Of a stretch of DNA of 8,869 bases, positions 6,290 to 8,869 are shown piece after piece. The stretch covers positions 1-8,869 of the forward strand of contig CALLVB010000088.1 of the NCBI GenBank assembly GCA_938010795.1, in the 5' to 3' direction. Position numbers and translations under genes: made by a program. The stretch is from Minisyncoccota bacterium. Lineage in GTDB: Bacteria; Patescibacteriota; Minisyncoccia; Phycocordibacterales; GCA-2747955. The notes under the pieces are model-generated. The model was given only the letters and a program-made list of their open reading frames with translations. It did no database searches and was not told the origin of the DNA. Numbering within the stretch: position 1 is the stretch's first letter; each line of letters starts with the position of its first letter.

Positions 6290-6862
6290 ATGTTTGTAGA
6301 CAATGACACATCAGATCATGAACTAATTATCGGTGCACTTGAGGATGTTGATAATTTTGGACACATTATTGATCGATATGAAAAACCACTTGATAGATAT
6401 ATCAGGTCGATTTCAGGTGCGCGTCCAGAAGACAGAGAAGACTTATTACAGGATATCTTTTTGTCTGTGTATCAAAATCTTCGTAGTTATAAACCAACCA
6501 TGAAATTTTCATCGTGGATCTATCGAATCGCACACAATAAAACTATTTCCTGGTGGAGGAAGCATAAAAAAGAGCTCACTGATATTTCAGTTGATGAGCA
6601 TATTGATTTTGTTGCGACACTTTTTAACGAGAATAATATACAGCAGGATTTGGATAGAGGTCATGTAGCAGAAGGAACTAAGTACGCTCTTGAGAACATT
6701 AAGGAGCAGTATAGACAAATGTTGATCTTGGGATTCTGGGAAGAGAAGAGTTATAAAGAAATTGCCGAGATTATGGGTTCATCGGTCGGCACAGTCGGCA
6801 CGAGGATGAAGAGAGCGAAAAAACAATTTATCAGTAAATTCAATGATTATGAGCAAAATTAA
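6290..6862 (+). CDS. ECF-like RNA polymerase sigma factor (module 1)
   Basis: This 190-residue protein has only sigma regions 2 and 4, the layout of extracytoplasmic function sigma factors. Region 2 covers about 25-95, with I-I-D-R-Y (26-30), D-L-L-Q-D-I-F (51-57) and F-S-S-W-I-Y-R-I-A-H-N (73-83). Region 4 covers about 130-182, with the helix-turn-helix S-Y-K-E-I-A-E-I-M-G-S-S-V-G-T-V (154-169) followed by R-M-K-R-A-K-K (172-178). It should direct RNA polymerase to a small regulon. It is paralogous to the sigma factor at 7490, with matching motifs and the same partner order. Its end overlaps the start of the membrane-protein gene, so the two are translationally coupled. No clear promoter was found between the upstream terminator and the ATG, and there is no Shine-Dalgarno sequence. 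Confidence 0.93.
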   Translation: MFVDNDTSDHELIIGALEDVDNFGHIIDRYEKPLDRYIRSISGARPEDREDLLQDIFLSVYQNLRSYKPTMKFSSWIYRIAHNKTISWWRKHKKELTDISVDEHIDFVATLFNENNIQQDLDRGHVAEGTKYALENIKEQYRQMLILGFWEEKSYKEIAEIMGSSVGTVGTRMKRAKKQFISKFNDYEQN

Positions 6863-7472
6863 ATCACAAGTACTTAAAGACATCAGAGATAACGGAATCA
6901 AACCAACGTCAAAGTTTTATTTTGTTACTCGTAATTATTTTTTCAGATTACTATTTATTGTTTCTGTTGTTGTTGGGGCTATAAGTTTTGCCGCAATTTT
7001 ACAGGAGATGATCATTGGGTCACAATTCTATAAAGGAACAAATTTGTTTGAAGCTCCAACATTGTTCGTACAGAGTATTCCATTCTTTTGGTTACTTTTA
7101 TTAGCTATTTTTACTGGGAGTGCTTGGTTTAATTATAAGCGGACAGATGAAGGCGAGAGGAGAGATAATGGGATGATTGTTCTCGCTTCGATTTTGTTTT
7201 CATTACTGTTTGGACTGCTCATTTTTAGAATTGGCCTATCTGAAGATTTAGACATTATGATGAAAACACATCTTCCAGCATATCGACTAACAGCTGAGCA
7301 AAGACTTGAGAGAAGTGCTAATTATTTAGAAAGAAAAGACTTAAATGAACAAGCCAAGAAAGCTCTTTTACAGCGGGAACGACTCAGAACACTTTGCCTT
7401 AACTATGGTCATCAAAATTGTTTCGGAAATAATTCAAACTCATCAGCAGAGGTGAAAGAAAACCTGGAGTAA
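6849..7472 (+). CDS. Three-helix membrane protein, putative anti-sigma factor/sensor (module 1)
   Basis: I recognise no named family. The protein has a short basic N-terminus of about 30 residues and hydrophobic segments at about 31-52, 76-96 and 109-130. Its C-terminal tail of about 75 residues is polar. The basic loop between helices 2 and 3 (K97 to R105) suggests an N-inside, C-outside topology. The tail is rich in Arg, Lys and Glu, contains L-T-A-E-Q-R (147-152), and ends with a C-x7-C pair (C183, C191). I chose the ATG at 6849 over 6843 because the resulting N-terminus aligns residue for residue with the paralogue at 8089. This leaves a 14-base overlap with the sigma gene. Coupling to an ECF sigma gene suggests an anti-sigma role, which is inference. 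The cytoplasmic part is much shorter than the usual anti-sigma domain. The last codons contain the -35 region of the next module's promoter. Confidence 0.8.
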   Translation: MSKIKSQVLKDIRDNGIKPTSKFYFVTRNYFFRLLFIVSVVVGAISFAAILQEMIIGSQFYKGTNLFEAPTLFVQSIPFFWLLLLAIFTGSAWFNYKRTDEGERRDNGMIVLASILFSLLFGLLIFRIGLSEDLDIMMKTHLPAYRLTAEQRLERSANYLERKDLNEQAKKALLQRERLRTLCLNYGHQNCFGNNSNSSAEVKENLE

Positions 7473-7479
7473 GCTGTAA
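7452..7479 (+). promoter_or_regulatory. Candidate ECF promoter of sigma module 2
   Basis: GTGAAAGAAAAC (7452-7463), ten bases, then CTGTA (7474-7478) is repeated with the same spacing upstream of the exported-protein gene at 8697-8723. TGAAAG-N15-CTGTAA has the general form of ECF promoters (TGAAAC-like -35, short -10). Transcription would start near 7486-7489, almost at the ATG (7490). The left half lies in the end of the preceding gene. If the sigma factor it precedes recognises it, the module is autoregulated. Confidence 0.6.
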
Positions 7480-7489
7480 TACATAGTAC

Positions 7490-8086
7490 ATGTCATCATA
7501 TATAGAGGAACATATACATCTTTCAGATGAAGAAATCATGGAGCGGCTTGCTGATATGCCTGATTTGTATGCATTAATTATCGATAGATATACAGATAAA
7601 CTATCGCGGTATATTACAAGAATATCATGTATGAGGGCAGATGAATTAGAAGATATACTACAAGAAGTATTTGTTAAAGCATATGAAAAATCAGCCTCGT
7701 TTAACACCTCGTTATCTTTTAATTCTTGGATTTATAGGGTATGTCATAACATTACTATTAACTATTGGAAGAAAAATAAACGTTATGATGAGGGTATTTC
7801 ATTTGATGTCGATACAAAAGGATTTATTGAACAGGTCACCGCTGATAATAGTACCGTTGAAACAATTATGAGAGATGCAGATGCGCGGTTAGTGCAGGAT
7901 GCGCTTATGACTATTAGAACAAAATATAGATCGATTTTGGTGTTGCGGTTTTTTGAAGAACAGGATTATCAAGAGATATCAGATGTGTTAAAGATTCCAC
8001 CAGGGACAGTAGCAACACACATTCACAGAGCAAAGAAGGCACTCGCAAAAGAAGTAAGACTATTAGAACAGAAACATAATACATAA
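7490..8086 (+). CDS. ECF-like RNA polymerase sigma factor (module 2)
   Basis: This 198-residue protein has sigma regions 2 and 4 only. Region 2 covers about 28-98, with I-I-D-R-Y (30-34), D-I-L-Q-E-V-F (55-61) and F-N-S-W-I-Y-R-V-C-H-N (77-87). Region 4 covers about 136-185, with a helix-turn-helix D-Y-Q-E-I-S-D-V-L-K-I-P-P-G-T-V (159-174) and H-R-A-K-K-A (179-184). It is a diverged paralogue of the sigma factor at 6290. The recognition helices differ (S-S-V-G-T-V-G-T-R versus P-P-G-T-V-A-T-H), so the two probably read different promoters. It is followed after two bases by its membrane partner. A matching promoter-like element upstream of it and upstream of the gene at 8784 suggests autoregulation plus an exported target. 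Confidence 0.93.
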   Translation: MSSYIEEHIHLSDEEIMERLADMPDLYALIIDRYTDKLSRYITRISCMRADELEDILQEVFVKAYEKSASFNTSLSFNSWIYRVCHNITINYWKKNKRYDEGISFDVDTKGFIEQVTADNSTVETIMRDADARLVQDALMTIRTKYRSILVLRFFEEQDYQEISDVLKIPPGTVATHIHRAKKALAKEVRLLEQKHNT

Positions 8087-8088
8087 TC

Positions 8089-8652
8089 ATGAACGAATTT
8101 AAAGAAACAATCCTACAAGGAATAAAGAAGGGAGAGATCACTGCTGAATCGAAGTGGAGATTCTTAGCCCATGATTATTTTTTCTGGTTTTTGACTGTGC
8201 TATCAACAATATGTGGAGCTCTTGCTATCTCATCAATTCTACATAGGATTGCAACAGATCAAGCAGCACTTGCCCCTCACTTGCGTGACTTGGAGACAGT
8301 ATCGGTATTTATACAGACACTTCCATATTTATGGTTATTATTACTGCTCGTGTTGGGTGGAGTAGCATGGTTTAATTTTAATAAAACTTCAAATGCATAT
8401 AAACACCAATTAGTCGTGGTCTTAGGTATGCTGGTGGCGTCTATGTTGATAGGAGGAATATTGTTTGCTGCTGGAGTAGGAAGCAAAGTGGATCAACAGG
8501 TTCGAGAACGCGTTCCTGTATTTGAAAAGCAACGAATGAAAAGAGAAGTAATTAGAAATAAATTTTTAGAAAAACGAGGAGAGAGACCAAGGTCACTGCA
8601 AAATCAAGGACCTCGGCCATTTCTAAAAAATACACCCAGACAAACCTTGTAA
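8089..8652 (+). CDS. Three-helix membrane protein, putative anti-sigma factor/sensor (module 2)
   Basis: This is a paralogue of the protein at 6849. The first 25 residues align without gaps, and both share S-K-[FW]-x-F followed by x-Y-F-F at the first helix and a W-L-L-L-L second helix ending in W-F-N. Helices are at about 31-52, 79-97 and 107-130. The likely topology is N-inside, C-outside. The C-terminal tail (about 131-187) differs completely from that of the paralogue. It is strongly basic, rich in Arg, Lys and Pro, and has no cysteine. Shared membrane parts with unrelated outer tails fit a sensor whose signal differs between modules, which is inference. The gene starts two bases after the sigma stop without a Shine-Dalgarno sequence and is followed by a terminator. 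A direct anti-sigma role is untested. Confidence 0.8.
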   Translation: MNEFKETILQGIKKGEITAESKWRFLAHDYFFWFLTVLSTICGALAISSILHRIATDQAALAPHLRDLETVSVFIQTLPYLWLLLLLVLGGVAWFNFNKTSNAYKHQLVVVLGMLVASMLIGGILFAAGVGSKVDQQVRERVPVFEKQRMKREVIRNKFLEKRGERPRSLQNQGPRPFLKNTPRQTL

Positions 8653-8655
8653 TTC

Positions 8656-8681
8656 AAAATCGTCCTTGTAGGGACGATTTT
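8656..8681 (+). terminator. Intrinsic terminator after sigma module 2
   Basis: A perfect 10-base-pair stem (AAAATCGTCC 8656-8665 with GGACGATTTT 8672-8681) closes a six-base loop and ends in four T residues. The outer stem, AAAATCGTC, is the same as in the terminator after pgk. Confidence 0.88.
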
Positions 8682-8696
8682 CATTACTATACAAAA

Positions 8697-8724
8697 GTGA
8701 AAGAAAACTGAATCTCGTCTGTAG
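8697..8724 (+). promoter_or_regulatory. Candidate ECF promoter of exported-protein gene
   Basis: GTGAAAGAAAAC (8697-8708), ten bases, then CTGTA (8719-8723) matches the element before the second sigma gene at all 17 bases with identical spacing. The intervening ten bases differ, as expected for -35 and -10 boxes and not for a plain duplication. Transcription would start near 8731, giving a leader of about 53 bases. Confidence 0.6.
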
Positions 8725-8731
8725 TAATAGA

Positions 8732-8754
8732 TATGAGAAATAACGTTACTCATA
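8732..8754 (+). other. Inverted repeat in the 5' leader of the exported-protein gene
   Basis: TATGAG (8732-8737) and CTCATA (8749-8754) are perfect complements around an 11-base interval that contains the palindrome TAACGTTA. It begins at the predicted transcription start. It could be a 5'-end stabilising hairpin or an operator. Confidence 0.35.
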
Positions 8755-8783
8755 AAACTTACAATCAATACTAAAATTACACT

Positions 8784-8869
8784 ATGAAACAATCAACTAA
8801 AAACATGCTTGCAGGAGGACTGATCGGTGCAACAGTTATGGTCGGAGGATCAGCATTTGCGGCTATGTC
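8784..8869 (+). CDS. Exported protein, N-terminus only (3' truncated by window)
   Basis: The ATG at 8784 opens a frame that runs off the window after 28 codons. The encoded peptide is a typical Sec signal peptide: a basic N-terminus (M-K-Q-S-T-K), a hydrophobic core of small residues from about residue 8 to 20, and a likely signal peptidase I site after G-S-A-F-A (residues 22-26). The mature protein is not visible, so no function can be given. It lies after the second sigma module and behind a promoter-like element shared with that sigma gene, so it is a candidate target of it. No clear Shine-Dalgarno sequence precedes it. Confidence 0.75.
   Translation, partial: MKQSTKNMLAGGLIGATVMVGGSAFAAM

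Noticed and set aside
6843..6845. ATG at 6843 as the start of the first membrane protein
   Set aside because: The ATG two codons later (6849) makes the N-terminus align without gaps to the paralogue at 8089. 6843 remains possible but is less likely.
8277..8486. Reverse-strand frame under the second membrane protein
   Set aside because: Its hydrophobic-looking translation is the mirror of the transmembrane codons of the real gene.
1..8869. Alternative genetic code (TGA as Gly, known in some CPR lineages)
   Set aside because: All long frames give complete, motif-consistent proteins with the standard code and need no TGA read-through.

Overview
The window reads as a chromosomal segment of a streamlined bacterium, most likely a member of the Candidate Phyla Radiation (Patescibacteria, Parcubacteria-like). 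This is inference. It rests on short intergenic gaps, on tandem Ig-like surface repeats of the C-T-A-S-G type, on a decayed PilB-like protein, on divergent single-copy glycolytic enzymes, and on small sigma-factor/membrane-protein pairs of a kind often seen in that group. The DNA is AT-rich. No gene has a recognisable Shine-Dalgarno sequence, and several promoters sit so close to the ATG that the mRNAs should be nearly leaderless. All long frames read through with the standard code, and no gene ends in TGA.

All genes lie on the + strand. Positions 1-668 are the 3' end of a secreted or surface protein with Ig-like domains, closed by a perfect palindromic terminator. Next come a PilB/GspE-family protein whose ATP-binding motifs are degraded (781-2535), tpiA one base later (2537-3283), a weak terminator, and pgk (3341-4546). 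Triosephosphate isomerase and phosphoglycerate kinase are lower-glycolysis enzymes. After another terminator and a good promoter comes the tRNA CCA nucleotidyltransferase with an HD domain (4679-6253).

The rest of the window holds two head-to-tail copies of one module: an ECF-like sigma factor followed by a three-helix membrane protein (6290-6862 with 6849-7472; 7490-8086 with 8089-8652). The membrane proteins are probably the anti-sigma partners or sensors. The window ends inside a gene for an exported protein (8784 onward). The presumed promoters of the second sigma gene and of this exported-protein gene share a 12-base word and a 5-base word at identical spacing, which suggests one sigma factor drives both.

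A second unexpected signal is a cluster of nine inverted repeats, GTTTC-N4-GAAAC with at most one arm mismatch, confined to about 1.3 kb (3891-5185). They run across the end of pgk, the intergenic gap and the start of cca. They match the ParB-binding parS sequence at up to 14 of 16 positions. If real, this is a chromosome-partition (centromere) locus, probably near the replication origin.

No stretch longer than 300 bases lacks a gene. I saw no rRNA, tRNA, CRISPR array, insertion sequence or prophage gene.
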